From assembly GCF_030915485.1 (NCBI RefSeq), contig NZ_CP133266.1, positions 1,550,001 to 1,614,000 on the forward strand: a DNA stretch of 64,000 nt. The letters run 5' to 3'. Below are positions 36,035 through 44,917 of the stretch, in pieces. The position numbers and the translations under genes are program-made. The first letter of the stretch is position 1, and the number at the start of each line of letters is the position of its first letter. The notes below the pieces were generated by a model. It saw nothing but the letters and a program-made list of their open reading frames with translations, was not told where the DNA came from and made no database searches. Source of the stretch: Neobacillus sp. PS3-40 (GTDB taxonomy: Bacteria; Bacillota; Bacilli; Bacillales; Cytobacillaceae).

Positions 36035-37144
36035 TCACCCCGATACCCTTAAATAGAAGTTTTCAATGGAACTGGCAATCGTTTTAATATCGTATCCTTG
36101 TTTAGATAAAGAATTTGGCACAGTTTTACGGGAATTTTTCTTAGTAGCTATTTTTATTATTTTATCTACCCACAATTGAATATCTCCTAGGGGAGAAAAT
36201 TCAATTAAATTGATACTGAGATCAACATCTTTTGATATCTTATTAGATATAACACAAGGTAATCCTGCACCTTGTGCTTCTATGAGCGAAACGGGTAACC
36301 CCTCATGTAAAGATGGAAATATAAATACATCAAAGGCCTGAAGTATCAGGTTTATATCTTCCCGTATTCCAATGAATTTTATCTTTTCCTTTAAATTCAA
36401 ATCCTTTGCTTTTTTCTCCATTTCTGATCTTAAATGACCGTCTCCTACTAATATCAAAATTGAGTTTTTATATACCTTATTAAATTGATTAAAGATATCA
36501 ATAAGAAAGGAATGGTTTTTTTGGTGGTTAAATCTTCCCACATGACCTAGGACAAAGGTATTGTGATCAAGCTGAAATTCCTCTCTTACCTGTTGTCTTA
36601 TTTCTTGTGAAAATTCAAATCTATTACTTTCAATCCCATTTTTTAAGATATTAGACGAATTGGACTTTTCTTTAAATAACCATTGGGCTGCTTCCTTTGA
36701 ACATGCAAATAAATTAGTTGCACTTGGCAGGATGTGTTGACCGGCATACCATTTATACATTTTTGCTGCAGCTCCACCCTCACTGCTTGTATTGTGGCTA
36801 TGTGCTATCCGAGTAGGTATGCCCGCTTTTTTCGCAGATCTAAGAACAAGGCCGCTCATTTTATCCAAATGTGAATGGACAACTTTATAATGATTTTGGA
36901 GTGTAAAAAACTTATTTAATTCTTTAATATATTTGAAATGACCCACATCCGAAATGTATGGAATTCTATGGACTTTCCCACCCATTTTTTTGATTTCAGC
37001 ATCAAATGCTCCTTCTTTACATGTTAAAAAGTCAAATTGAACCTTAGTTCTATCAATATTCCGATACAAATTCATAATTAGTGTTTCTGCACCGCCCCGG
37101 TTCATATTGACAACAACATGCAAGATTCTTAATGGACAGCCCAC
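36035..37144 (-). CDS. epsF: EpsF-like GT4 glycosyltransferase
   Basis: A 369-residue enzyme close in pattern to EpsF: HVVVNMNRGGAETLIMNLYR, TRIAHSHNTSSEGGAA, GHVGRFNHQKNHSFLIDIFN and FPSLHEGLPVSLIEAQGAGLP. The start is GTG at 37142-37144, 7 nt after GGAGG, and overlaps the end of epsD by 16 nt, as in a coupled pair. Confidence 0.9.
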   Translation of the reverse strand: MGCPLRILHVVVNMNRGGAETLIMNLYRNIDRTKVQFDFLTCKEGAFDAEIKKMGGKVHRIPYISDVGHFKYIKELNKFFTLQNHYKVVHSHLDKMSGLVLRSAKKAGIPTRIAHSHNTSSEGGAAAKMYKWYAGQHILPSATNLFACSKEAAQWLFKEKSNSSNILKNGIESNRFEFSQEIRQQVREEFQLDHNTFVLGHVGRFNHQKNHSFLIDIFNQFNKVYKNSILILVGDGHLRSEMEKKAKDLNLKEKIKFIGIREDINLILQAFDVFIFPSLHEGLPVSLIEAQGAGLPCVISNKISKDVDLSINLIEFSPLGDIQLWVDKIIKIATKKNSRKTVPNSLSKQGYDIKTIASSIENFYLRVSG

Positions 37145-38280
37145 AATACATCCTCCATTTCATCCATATAAAGTCGATAAATATTTCTTTTTTCTTCTAA
37201 AATCTTTTGTATGCTATATTTTGTTACTATCACGTTGCGTCCCTGAGCTCCTAAATTACGTTTTAACTCGTCATTTTTCTCTAGAACCTGAATTTTTTCT
37301 GATAAGATGTCTGAGTTATTATAAATAATCCAACCATTTATATTATTTTCAATAAGTTCTCTATGACCCCTGTTATCATTTGCTACCACCGGCAACCCAC
37401 TAGACATTGCCTCCATAATGTTTACCGGAAGCCCTTCTCTAAGACTAGATGCAACTGCTATATCACTTATTTTTAGTAATTCATCAATATCATTTCTATA
37501 GCCAAGAAAGTCTATCATATTTTCTAAATTTAATTTTCGTGCAAGATCACTACATTCCTGTAATAGAGGCCCCTCTCCTGCTAGTAACAGTTTTGCATTT
37601 GGGATTTCGTCTTTTATGAGAGCTAATGATTCAATCAGTAATTTTTGGTTCTTGTTTTTGTTAAATTCTGCAGCATAGAACATTAAAAAATCATTAGGTG
37701 CATAGCCTAATGATTTTCTAAACATATTTCTATGGTTTTCATCTACTGGTTTAAAAATCTCTGTATTGACGCCAACGCCATGTACATGTTTGATTATTTC
37801 AGCTTTAAATCGATGTTTTTTCGCTAGATTAAAGTCTTCTTGATTGATCGTGATTAAACAATCTGTGAATCTGGAAAGAACCTTTTCAATAGGATAATAG
37901 AGCAACCAATTTAAGAGTGGAGCCCCCTTACAAAAGTGAAATCCATGCGCAGTATAAATTACTTTTGTTCCAGTTTTTCTTGCCGCTCTTGCAGCCAAGC
38001 GCGTAAGCACCCCGCCCATAGGTGTATGGCAATGAATGATTTTATACTGGTTTTGATCAATAATGGACTTTAGCTCTTTATAGGCCAATATATTCATTTT
38101 ATTAAAAGGAGATCTTTGAATAGGAATAGTGTATTTTTTATCGACAAATGGAAGTTCTAATTCTCCTGATGCTACAATATGGACTTCCCATCCTTGTTCT
38201 TTAAACCATTTTAAATATGGTAAATGAAAAGCTTTAAAGTGATAATCGACCGTTGCACAAAATAACACTTTTTTTTGCAA
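37129..38280 (-). CDS. epsD: EpsD-like GT4 glycosyltransferase
   Basis: A 383-residue enzyme whose start VLFCATVDYHFKAFHLPYLK and middle YTAHGFHFCKGAPLLNWLLY match B. subtilis EpsD closely. The C-terminal SSLREGLPVNIMEAMSSGLP holds the EX7E motif. The start is TTG at 38278-38280 behind GGTGGA. It follows gtaB by 25 nt. Confidence 0.92.
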   Translation of the reverse strand: MQKKVLFCATVDYHFKAFHLPYLKWFKEQGWEVHIVASGELELPFVDKKYTIPIQRSPFNKMNILAYKELKSIIDQNQYKIIHCHTPMGGVLTRLAARAARKTGTKVIYTAHGFHFCKGAPLLNWLLYYPIEKVLSRFTDCLITINQEDFNLAKKHRFKAEIIKHVHGVGVNTEIFKPVDENHRNMFRKSLGYAPNDFLMFYAAEFNKNKNQKLLIESLALIKDEIPNAKLLLAGEGPLLQECSDLARKLNLENMIDFLGYRNDIDELLKISDIAVASSLREGLPVNIMEAMSSGLPVVANDNRGHRELIENNINGWIIYNNSDILSEKIQVLEKNDELKRNLGAQGRNVIVTKYSIQKILEEKRNIYRLYMDEMEDVLWAVH

Positions 38281-38305
38281 TTTCTATCAGTCCACCTTTT
38301 GGGTC

Positions 38306-39184
38306 CTACTTAATTAACTCCCTTTCCAGAACATTCGAAAGATAATCTAATAACTGATTTCTTAATTCACTACGTTGTAGGGCAAAGTCAATTGTTGTTT
38401 GGATAAAGCCCATTTTTTCGCCAACATCATAGCGAATTCCTTCAAAATCATAGGCGTAAACTGCTTCGTGCTGATTTAACCTTGCAATAGCATCAGTTAG
38501 TTGAATTTCTCCACCTGCTCCAGGTGTTTGTTTACTTAATACGTCGAATATTTTTGGACTCAGAATATATCGTCCAAGAATAGCAAGATTCGAGGGTGCT
38601 TCTTCTTGTTTTGGCTTTTCTATCAAACTATTCACACTGTAAAAACGTTCACCAATACTCATCCCATCAACGATACCGTACCTGGAAACTTGACTATCAG
38701 GTACAGTTTGCACCCCAAGAATGGAGGCATTATACCTTTCATATTGTTCCATCAATTGTTTTAAACAAGGTTTCTCAGCCTTTACAATATCATCGCCCAA
38801 GAGCACAGCGAACGGTTCATCGCCAATAAATTTTCGGGCACACCAAATGGCATGACCTAATCCTTTTGGTTCTTTCTGGCGAATGTAATGAATATCAACA
38901 AGCTTTGAGGACTTTTGTACTTCGTTTAATAGTTCAAACTTTCCTTTTTCAAATAGATTTTGTTCTAATTCAAACGAATTGTCAAAATGGTCTTCAATTG
39001 CCCTCTTTCCTTTTCCAGTCACGATTATAATATCTTCAATCCCTGATTCTACTGCTTCCTCAACAATATATTGGATCGTAGGTTTATCTACGATCGGTAG
39101 CATCTCTTTTGGCATTGCTTTCGTTGCTGGTAGGAATCTAGTTCCTAGCCCGGCAGCTGGTATAATTGCTTTTCTTACTTTCAT
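38306..39184 (-). CDS. gtaB: UTP-glucose-1-phosphate uridylyltransferase
   Basis: A 292-residue GalU/GtaB enzyme making UDP-glucose. It has [50 protein letters not shown] and [26 protein letters not shown] precedes the ATG. A copy within an eps operon is not the B. subtilis arrangement, where gtaB lies elsewhere, so this is likely a dedicated paralogue. Confidence 0.95.
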   Translation of the reverse strand: MKVRKAIIPAAGLGTRFLPATKAMPKEMLPIVDKPTIQYIVEEAVESGIEDIIIVTGKGKRAIEDHFDNSFELEQNLFEKGKFELLNEVQKSSKLVDIHYIRQKEPKGLGHAIWCARKFIGDEPFAVLLGDDIVKAEKPCLKQLMEQYERYNASILGVQTVPDSQVSRYGIVDGMSIGERFYSVNSLIEKPKQEEAPSNLAILGRYILSPKIFDVLSKQTPGAGGEIQLTDAIARLNQHEAVYAYDFEGIRYDVGEKMGFIQTTIDFALQRSELRNQLLDYLSNVLERELIK

Positions 39185-39199
39185 TAAAATACGCTCCTT

Positions 39200-41026
39200 T
39201 TAAACAATTGCTGATAATCTAGATTCTGAAATAACATTATTATTCGCTAAATTCACAAGCAGCTCTCTTAGTTCCTCTTTATTCAAATTAGAGTAAGTCG
39301 CGATAACTTCTTCGATTTCGTTCAAATAAAGTGTCGCTTTTTTACCAACATAAATTTTCGGATAAATTTGTTTTTCATGAACTTCCTCTTTTTTTAATAA
39401 TTCTTCAAATAGCTTTTCTCCTGGTCGCATTCCTGTGAATTCAATATCGATTTCATCAATTAAATTCCCAGAAAGTTTGATCAAGTTTCTTGCCAAATCA
39501 ACAATTTTTACTGGATCACCCATATCAAGGACAAATATTTCTCCGCCTTTTGCAAGGGCTCCAGCTTGGATCACTAGTCTTGATGCTTCCGGAATAGTCA
39601 TAAAGTACCTAACCATATCAGGATGAGTAACTGTTACGGGACCGCCCTTTTCAATTTGTCTTTTAAATAGTGGGATAACACTCCCCCTGCTTCCAAGCAC
39701 ATTGCCAAACCGAACGGCGACAAATTTTGTTTCACTTACTTGATCCATATGTTGTATCATCATTTCCGCGAGCCTTTTGGTCGCACCCATCACACTTGTT
39801 GGATTAACAGCTTTATCCGTTGATATCATGACAAATGTTTTTACACCATTCCATCTGGCCGCTTTGGCTGCGTTTATTGTACCAATTAAATTATTTTTAA
39901 CAGCTTCTTCTGGATTGGCTTCCATTAAGGGAACATGTTTATGAGCTGCGGCATGATAAACAACATCTGGTTGATATGCACCCATTACAGACATCATTTT
40001 CTTAACGTCTTGCACATCTGCGATGACGGGGATAAATTGAATTTTCTTTTTTGCAAAAATCTCTTTTAGCTCCATTTCAATGGTATAGATGCTATTTTCT
40101 CCATGTCCCAATAATACTAATTGTTTTGGATTGAATTTCGAGATTTGGCGACAAATTTCCGAACCAATAGACCCACCAGCACCAGTAACTAGAACAACCT
40201 TATTTGTTACATATTCTGAAATACTATCAATATTTAAATCTACAGGTTCTCTCCCTAATAAATCTTCTACTTGAACATCCCGAAACTGTTTGACAGATAC
40301 TCTTCCCGTGACCAAATCTTCGAGCATTGGCATGATTTGTGTTTTTGCACTTGTTTTTGCACATTCCTGAAAAATAGTATTTAATTCCTTTTTACTTAGT
40401 GAAGGGATTGCAATAACGATGTTATCAATATCTAATGTCTCTACAGCTTGCTTGATTTCAGAAACCCCTCCAAATACAGGTATTCCTAAAATATCAAGCC
40501 TATGTTTTTTTCTATCATCATCAATAAATACAACGGGCATTAAGTCTGCATCATTATTTTTTTTCAGTTGCCTTGCCACCATCATACCCGCGGATCCTGC
40601 ACCTACTATAAGGGTACGTTTTTTATTATCTGCTGAATTAAAAATCATATCCCTAAGCATCCTCCAGCAAAAACGAGAGCCTCCAATAATTAATATATTG
40701 AGTAGCCATGTAACAGTAAGCAGACGCATATGGGTGTCGAGAAGGATCAAATGTTGACCAATGGCGGTGGTTAGAATTGAAAATGTTACAACTTTTATGA
40801 TAATAAGTAACTCCCCAACACTTGCATACTCCCAGGCCTTTTTATACAATCTGAATTTCAATGAAAAAAAGTGGTGACTCAACAAAAGAACAAAGGAGCT
40901 AATAATGATTGGAAAAGTGAAAACTTCATAAGTTGCTCCCACTAAGAAGTGGCTAAAATAGACAGCAGCCAAAACAATACATGAATCAATTAAGATAAAT
41001 AATGATAATCTCTGTCGGTATGTCAT
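39200..41026 (-). CDS. epsC: membrane-bound nucleoside-diphosphate-sugar 4,6-dehydratase, EpsC-like
   Basis: A 608-residue CapD/PglF-type protein. Four N-terminal membrane helices are followed by a CoA-binding-like domain (LIVGAGSAGMMVARQL) and an SDR domain starting at VTGAGGSIGSEICRQI. The active-site segment STDKAVNPTSVMGATKRLAE has Met in place of the usual Tyr, a hallmark of this UDP-GlcNAc dehydratase family. It makes the 4-keto sugar used by EpsN. The ATG follows AAGGGGGG. The EAR RNA lies upstream. Confidence 0.94.
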   Translation of the reverse strand: MTYRQRLSLFILIDSCIVLAAVYFSHFLVGATYEVFTFPIIISSFVLLLSHHFFSLKFRLYKKAWEYASVGELLIIIKVVTFSILTTAIGQHLILLDTHMRLLTVTWLLNILIIGGSRFCWRMLRDMIFNSADNKKRTLIVGAGSAGMMVARQLKKNNDADLMPVVFIDDDRKKHRLDILGIPVFGGVSEIKQAVETLDIDNIVIAIPSLSKKELNTIFQECAKTSAKTQIMPMLEDLVTGRVSVKQFRDVQVEDLLGREPVDLNIDSISEYVTNKVVLVTGAGGSIGSEICRQISKFNPKQLVLLGHGENSIYTIEMELKEIFAKKKIQFIPVIADVQDVKKMMSVMGAYQPDVVYHAAAHKHVPLMEANPEEAVKNNLIGTINAAKAARWNGVKTFVMISTDKAVNPTSVMGATKRLAEMMIQHMDQVSETKFVAVRFGNVLGSRGSVIPLFKRQIEKGGPVTVTHPDMVRYFMTIPEASRLVIQAGALAKGGEIFVLDMGDPVKIVDLARNLIKLSGNLIDEIDIEFTGMRPGEKLFEELLKKEEVHEKQIYPKIYVGKKATLYLNEIEEVIATYSNLNKEELRELLVNLANNNVISESRLSAIV

Positions 41027-41283
41027 ACCATCCCCCCTTATATAATCTATTAATCAACGTCTTTCTAGCTTAATAGATCTTAACTTGATGGCGTATTCAA
41101 CTAAGCTTATTATTCCTTTAAGTAGTTTTTATATTGCACCTTGTTTTATGAATTTTATTGTTTTTTTACTGACTTAGGGTATCTGCAAATACTATTTAAA
41201 ATACAACTCCTTTCATTAAAAAAATTAATGATATGTTCCTTAATTCAAAGAGCACATTAGTAATTTTTTTACACAAATTAAAT

Positions 41284-41398
41284 ATGGGCATCTAACCCAT
41301 CCTCACATCACACTTTTGACGACTAGCGTCTAAGGTTCTTAAACCCACAGTATGACCGAGTGCCTCCATCGATAATGGTTTTAGGAGACATCACCATT
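41284..41398 (-). ncRNA. EAR (epsC) RNA, processive antitermination element
   Basis: Located between epsB and epsC exactly where B. subtilis has its EAR element. On the minus strand a 5' hairpin (AATGGT / ACCATT, 41393-41398 with 41374-41379) has GTCTCC in its loop that can pair with the downstream GGAGGC, forming a pseudoknot. It is followed by a GGTT-TAAG-AACC hairpin, and a 3' hairpin ATGGG / CCCAT (41300-41284). Dense conserved-looking structure in an AT-rich gap and the syntenic position support the call; I could not align it to the family model. About 255 nt without recognised features separate it from epsC. Confidence 0.72.
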
Positions 41399-41423
41399 GA
41401 AAAATATAAAAAACGCACGATTA

Positions 41424-41439
41424 ATTCTTAATTAAGAAC
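41424..41439. promoter_or_regulatory. SinR-type palindrome between epsB and the EAR RNA
   Basis: ATTCTTA-AT-TAAGAAC is a palindrome with the same 16-bp, 2-nt-centre layout as the operators at the two promoters, with one outer mismatch (A instead of G). It lies 26 nt before the EAR RNA. It may be a weaker repressor site or a roadblock; no clear promoter was found beside it. Confidence 0.4.
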
Positions 41440-41485
41440 GAAAAAATAAAAAAAAACAAACATAATATATCCAACTATTGACCCA

Positions 41486-42151
41486 TTACTTATTCATAAT
41501 TACTCCAATTAGTTTTGCTTTTGCAAATTCTAACACTTTTCTAGCTTCTATGGCTTTATCGATTAAGGTTTTTCCATTTTGAATAACTAATACCACTCCA
41601 TCACATTGATTTGCTAAAAGTTTCGTATCTGATAACTCCAGGACAGAGTAAGAATCAATTAAAACCATGTCGTATGATCGTAATGTGTCACACAAAATAT
41701 CTCTTAAATATTGTGAACCTAGCAACTCGGAAGGGTTAACTGGAATTAGTCCACTTGTTAATACATCCAATTCACCTATTTCTGTATGGATGATTGCTTC
41801 CTCGAATTTTATTTTACCTGTAAGAACATCTGTTAATCCGATTGTATTTCTGACTTTCATTATGTTGTGTAAATTAGGAGTTCTTAAATTCCCATCAATT
41901 AAAAGGACCTTTTTTTTCTGCTGAGCCATTGAAACGGCTAAATTAGAAACTAAAGTTGATTTCCCCTCTCCTTTACAAGGAGAAGTTATTAAGAAAGTTC
42001 GACTTTTTTTGTCTTCCATTGCAAAATTAATATTTGCTTGGATCATTCGAAATTGCTCAGAAAAGATTGATTCGGGATGAGAGTATGCAATTAACATTCT
42101 TTTTTTTGCCGAAGCTACATTTATCCTTCTATTCAAAACCAATTGCCTCAT
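41486..42151 (-). CDS. epsB: tyrosine-protein kinase, EpsB-like
   Basis: A BY-type kinase of about 221 residues that pairs with the EpsA activator to regulate polymer length. It has Walker A SPCKGEGKSTLVSNLAVSMA, A' motif VLLIDGNLRTPNLH, and Walker B MVLIDSYSVL. The start is uncertain: ATG at 42151 overlaps epsA by 23 nt, with TTG codons nearby (42169 and others) also possible. The C-terminus lacks an obvious tyrosine cluster. Confidence 0.88.
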   Translation of the reverse strand: MRQLVLNRRINVASAKKRMLIAYSHPESIFSEQFRMIQANINFAMEDKKSRTFLITSPCKGEGKSTLVSNLAVSMAQQKKKVLLIDGNLRTPNLHNIMKVRNTIGLTDVLTGKIKFEEAIIHTEIGELDVLTSGLIPVNPSELLGSQYLRDILCDTLRSYDMVLIDSYSVLELSDTKLLANQCDGVVLVIQNGKTLIDKAIEARKVLEFAKAKLIGVIMNK

Positions 42152-42863
42152 CTCCAATTTCCATTTCAAATTTCTTTACATATTTCTTTTTTAAATTCTT
42201 TTTATTGACACTAGGAACTCTCCCTAATAACGTTAAACCTAATATTTTTTCCACATCTTGTGTAGACCTAATTGAATCATCTAAGGAATCTAGCAAAAAT
42301 ACCAACCCTATACCAATCACTAATCCAATTATCAAAGAAACTAGAATGATTTTCTTTTGATTTTGGTTTATTGGCCAAGAATTCACTTTAGCGTCTGATA
42401 GTAGGCGAACATTATTGAAACTAACAATATTAGGAATTTCATTTTTGAATACCGTTGCCGTTGTGTTCGCAATTTTTGCAGCGCGATCAGGGTCTGTATC
42501 TGTAACACTAATACTTACCACCTGAGAATTATCAATACTTGCAACGTTTATTTGTCCAGAAAGGGCCTCTGGTGATGTTTTCAATTTTAAACTTTCCACA
42601 ACTTTTTCCAACACTGTAGTGTCTTTTATAATTACTTGAAGAGTATTCCTAAATTCAGGATCTGCCCCAATAATAATTCTTGAGGAAGCTTGATACATTG
42701 GAATATTAGTTGAATAGCTGTAAAATGCGCCCAATAAAGTAGTAATTACCACCATTATAATTACTACCCACATTCTTTTTTTTATTACTGCATATAACTC
42801 TTTTAGATTTATTTCCTTTGCTTTAATCTTTTCTATACCTTTCATTTGATCAAGATTATTCAT
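42129..42863 (-). CDS. epsA: chain-length regulator / kinase activator, EpsA-like
   Basis: A 244-residue Wzz-type membrane protein with two helices (about 31-51 and 166-188) flanking an extracellular loop. The first helix region KKRMWVVIIMVVITTLLGAF and the proline-rich segment before the second (VNSWPINQNQKK) are typical. It would modulate chain length and activate EpsB. It is the first gene of the long EPS operon. The ATG has AAGGGTGG upstream. Confidence 0.92.
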   Translation of the reverse strand: MNNLDQMKGIEKIKAKEINLKELYAVIKKRMWVVIIMVVITTLLGAFYSYSTNIPMYQASSRIIIGADPEFRNTLQVIIKDTTVLEKVVESLKLKTSPEALSGQINVASIDNSQVVSISVTDTDPDRAAKIANTTATVFKNEIPNIVSFNNVRLLSDAKVNSWPINQNQKKIILVSLIIGLVIGIGLVFLLDSLDDSIRSTQDVEKILGLTLLGRVPSVNKKNLKKKYVKKFEMEIGDEAIGFE

Positions 42864-42912
42864 TTAACCACCCTTTTTCCACAGAAAATATTATCTTCTT
42901 TTATCAGCGAGT

Positions 42913-42928
42913 GTTCTTAATAATGAAC
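42913..42928. promoter_or_regulatory. degenerate SinR-type site in the epsA leader
   Basis: GTTCTTA-AT-AATGAAC keeps the outer GTTC/GAAC arms and the 16-bp length, with inner mismatches. It lies 116 bp (centre to centre) downstream of the strong site at 43029-43044, comparable with the 122-bp spacing of the two sites in the lasso leader. Confidence 0.4.
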
Positions 42929-43022
42929 TTATTTTCTAAAAAAAATAAAATTCTCTTTAATTATTGTATTCCTCAAATAAAATAATTAAATTATAATCCA
43001 AAACCACTAGATTGCTAATATT

Positions 43023-43051
43023 ATAATAGTTCTTTATACAGAACGTGTCAA
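43023..43051 (-). promoter_or_regulatory. EPS operon promoter with an embedded SinR-type operator
   Basis: On the minus strand: perfect -35 TTGACA (43046-43051), 17-bp spacer, -10 TATTAT (43023-43028). The spacer contains the palindrome GTTCTGTATAAAGAAC (43029-43044, one arm mismatch), matching the SinR architecture GTTCTYT-N2-ARAGAAC. A repressor bound there would block RNA polymerase directly. Transcription would start near 43016, leaving a leader of about 150 nt before epsA. An overlapping TATAAT at about 42991 could be a second promoter. Confidence 0.75.
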
Positions 43052-43115
43052 CCATTTATTAACATTAGCAATTTCATTATCATTAACACTAAATGGTGAA
43101 AAAAAATTCTTTCAT

Positions 43116-44915
43116 TCACACACTCATTTTAATTTGTTTGTTTAATAGATCATTGAACATTCCTTTTTTTTCACTCGCAAGCTCGCTATATTTCCCTTGT
43201 TGGATAACTTCACCTTGGCTTAGGACTATTACTTGATCAGCATTTCGAATAGTTGACAACCTATGTGCAATGACGATAATAGTCATCGTTCCTTTTAATC
43301 TTTCCAATGCCTCTTGAACTTTCGCCTCATTTTCCATATCTAATGCACTTGTTGCTTCATCCAAAACAAGTATGGCAGGCTTTCTTAAAATGGCTCTGGC
43401 TAACACAAGCCTTTGACGTTCTCCCCCGGAAAGCCTTATTCCCCTATCACCAACAATTGTATCCAGTGCATTTGGAAGCTTACCTACAAATTCAGCAGCT
43501 GCTGAAAACTCTAATGCATCCCAAATTTGTATTTCACTTGAATTTGGCTCAATCATAAGCATGTTATCTCGAATGCTGCCATTAAATAAAAAAGGATCTT
43601 GAGGAACATAACTAACAGAACGTCTCAGAGATAATAAGTTTTCCTCAGAAAGGGTTTTTCCATCTATAAGTACATCTCCAAGTTCTGGTTTATTTAGCCC
43701 TATTAAAATATCGATTAATGTGCTCTTTCCAGCTCCTGATGAACCTACAATTGCTGTTACACAATTAATTGGAATCTCTAAATTAATATTTTTCAGTGCA
43801 TAGGTTGGTTCATTTTGATTATATCGAAAAAAAGTATTTTGACATTCTAGCTTTTTTTCAAATCGTAAGGGTTTTATTTCTTTATAGTAGTTTTCATCTG
43901 TTATTTCTATTTCTTTCTTACATTTTATTTGCAACTCAATTAAAGATCTAAAGGCGGGTACGCAAGATGCAATTTGCTCCAAACCTGATTGGATATCAGT
44001 AAATCGTGGCCATAATCGAGAAAAAATGATAAAAATTAATAAAAATTGTGCTGGATGGGCATCAAAAATCATGAGATAAATATAAATAAATACAGCAATT
44101 AAACTAGCTGATGTAATTTTATAAATTGTTTGAGAGGCATATTTCAAGTTTACATATTCAATTTGTTCTTCTACCATTCCTTTAGTTAAAGAATTAAGCC
44201 AATTTAAACGTGATTCCTCTAATGTATTACTTTTGATCTCCTTCATACCATTAAGTTGGTCCGTTATTCCAGCTAGATATTCTTGCGCTAAAACGGAAGT
44301 TTTTCCCCCTAAAAATTTTGATTTTCTTATAAATCCTCGAGAAAAGAAACCAAGAATGAAACCTGACAATAATACGAAAGCAGTTAGCTTTACTGATAAA
44401 TAAAAAGCGATAAAAATCTGTATAGAGGTGAAAATAAGGGAAGTTATAAGCTGTAAGAATTGAATAATACCTCCAGCGACACGTGCTAGTTCCATTGTCA
44501 TCACGTTGATAAGATCCGCTTTTCTCTCCTTCGTATAAAAACTCCAACGTGCTCTTAATAATAGATTATATGTCTCTAATCTTAATTGACGGATAAACCC
44601 TTGAGTTATTTTTGCATTTCTTACCAATAAGTTTCGTTGTACTATATTTTGTATGATTACCAAAGAGACATAAAATCCCAAGATCAAAATCATAAAAATA
44701 TTTTTAGGATAATCATGCGTGAAACTAAAATATTTAGAGAACTTGGTTCCTCCAATATCAATGTTGACGATTCCACTATAGCTTAACATTGGTATCAATA
44801 GAAATATCCCGATTCCCTCAAGAATACTAACTAGTGCCATCCCTAGAAGGTTAACATATAGAATTCTGCCAGAAAAAGAATGCAATTGTTTAATGAAATA
44901 ATGAACTTGATTCAC
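43116..44915 (-). CDS. lasso-peptide ABC exporter (LasD-type)
   Basis: A 599-residue half-transporter with six membrane helices in the first 310 residues and a C-terminal ATPase domain. Walker A is VGSSGAGKSTLIDIL, the signature is LSGGERQRLVLARAIL and Walker B is ILVLDEATSALD. As the last gene of the cluster it would export the mature peptide and give self-protection. The start is GTG at 44913-44915 behind AGGAGGG, 2 nt after the nucleotidyltransferase gene. No strong terminator follows before the EPS promoter. Confidence 0.92.
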   Translation of the reverse strand: MNQVHYFIKQLHSFSGRILYVNLLGMALVSILEGIGIFLLIPMLSYSGIVNIDIGGTKFSKYFSFTHDYPKNIFMILILGFYVSLVIIQNIVQRNLLVRNAKITQGFIRQLRLETYNLLLRARWSFYTKERKADLINVMTMELARVAGGIIQFLQLITSLIFTSIQIFIAFYLSVKLTAFVLLSGFILGFFSRGFIRKSKFLGGKTSVLAQEYLAGITDQLNGMKEIKSNTLEESRLNWLNSLTKGMVEEQIEYVNLKYASQTIYKITSASLIAVFIYIYLMIFDAHPAQFLLIFIIFSRLWPRFTDIQSGLEQIASCVPAFRSLIELQIKCKKEIEITDENYYKEIKPLRFEKKLECQNTFFRYNQNEPTYALKNINLEIPINCVTAIVGSSGAGKSTLIDILIGLNKPELGDVLIDGKTLSEENLLSLRRSVSYVPQDPFLFNGSIRDNMLMIEPNSSEIQIWDALEFSAAAEFVGKLPNALDTIVGDRGIRLSGGERQRLVLARAILRKPAILVLDEATSALDMENEAKVQEALERLKGTMTIIVIAHRLSTIRNADQVIVLSQGEVIQQGKYSELASEKKGMFNDLLNKQIKMSV

Positions 44916-44917
44916 TT

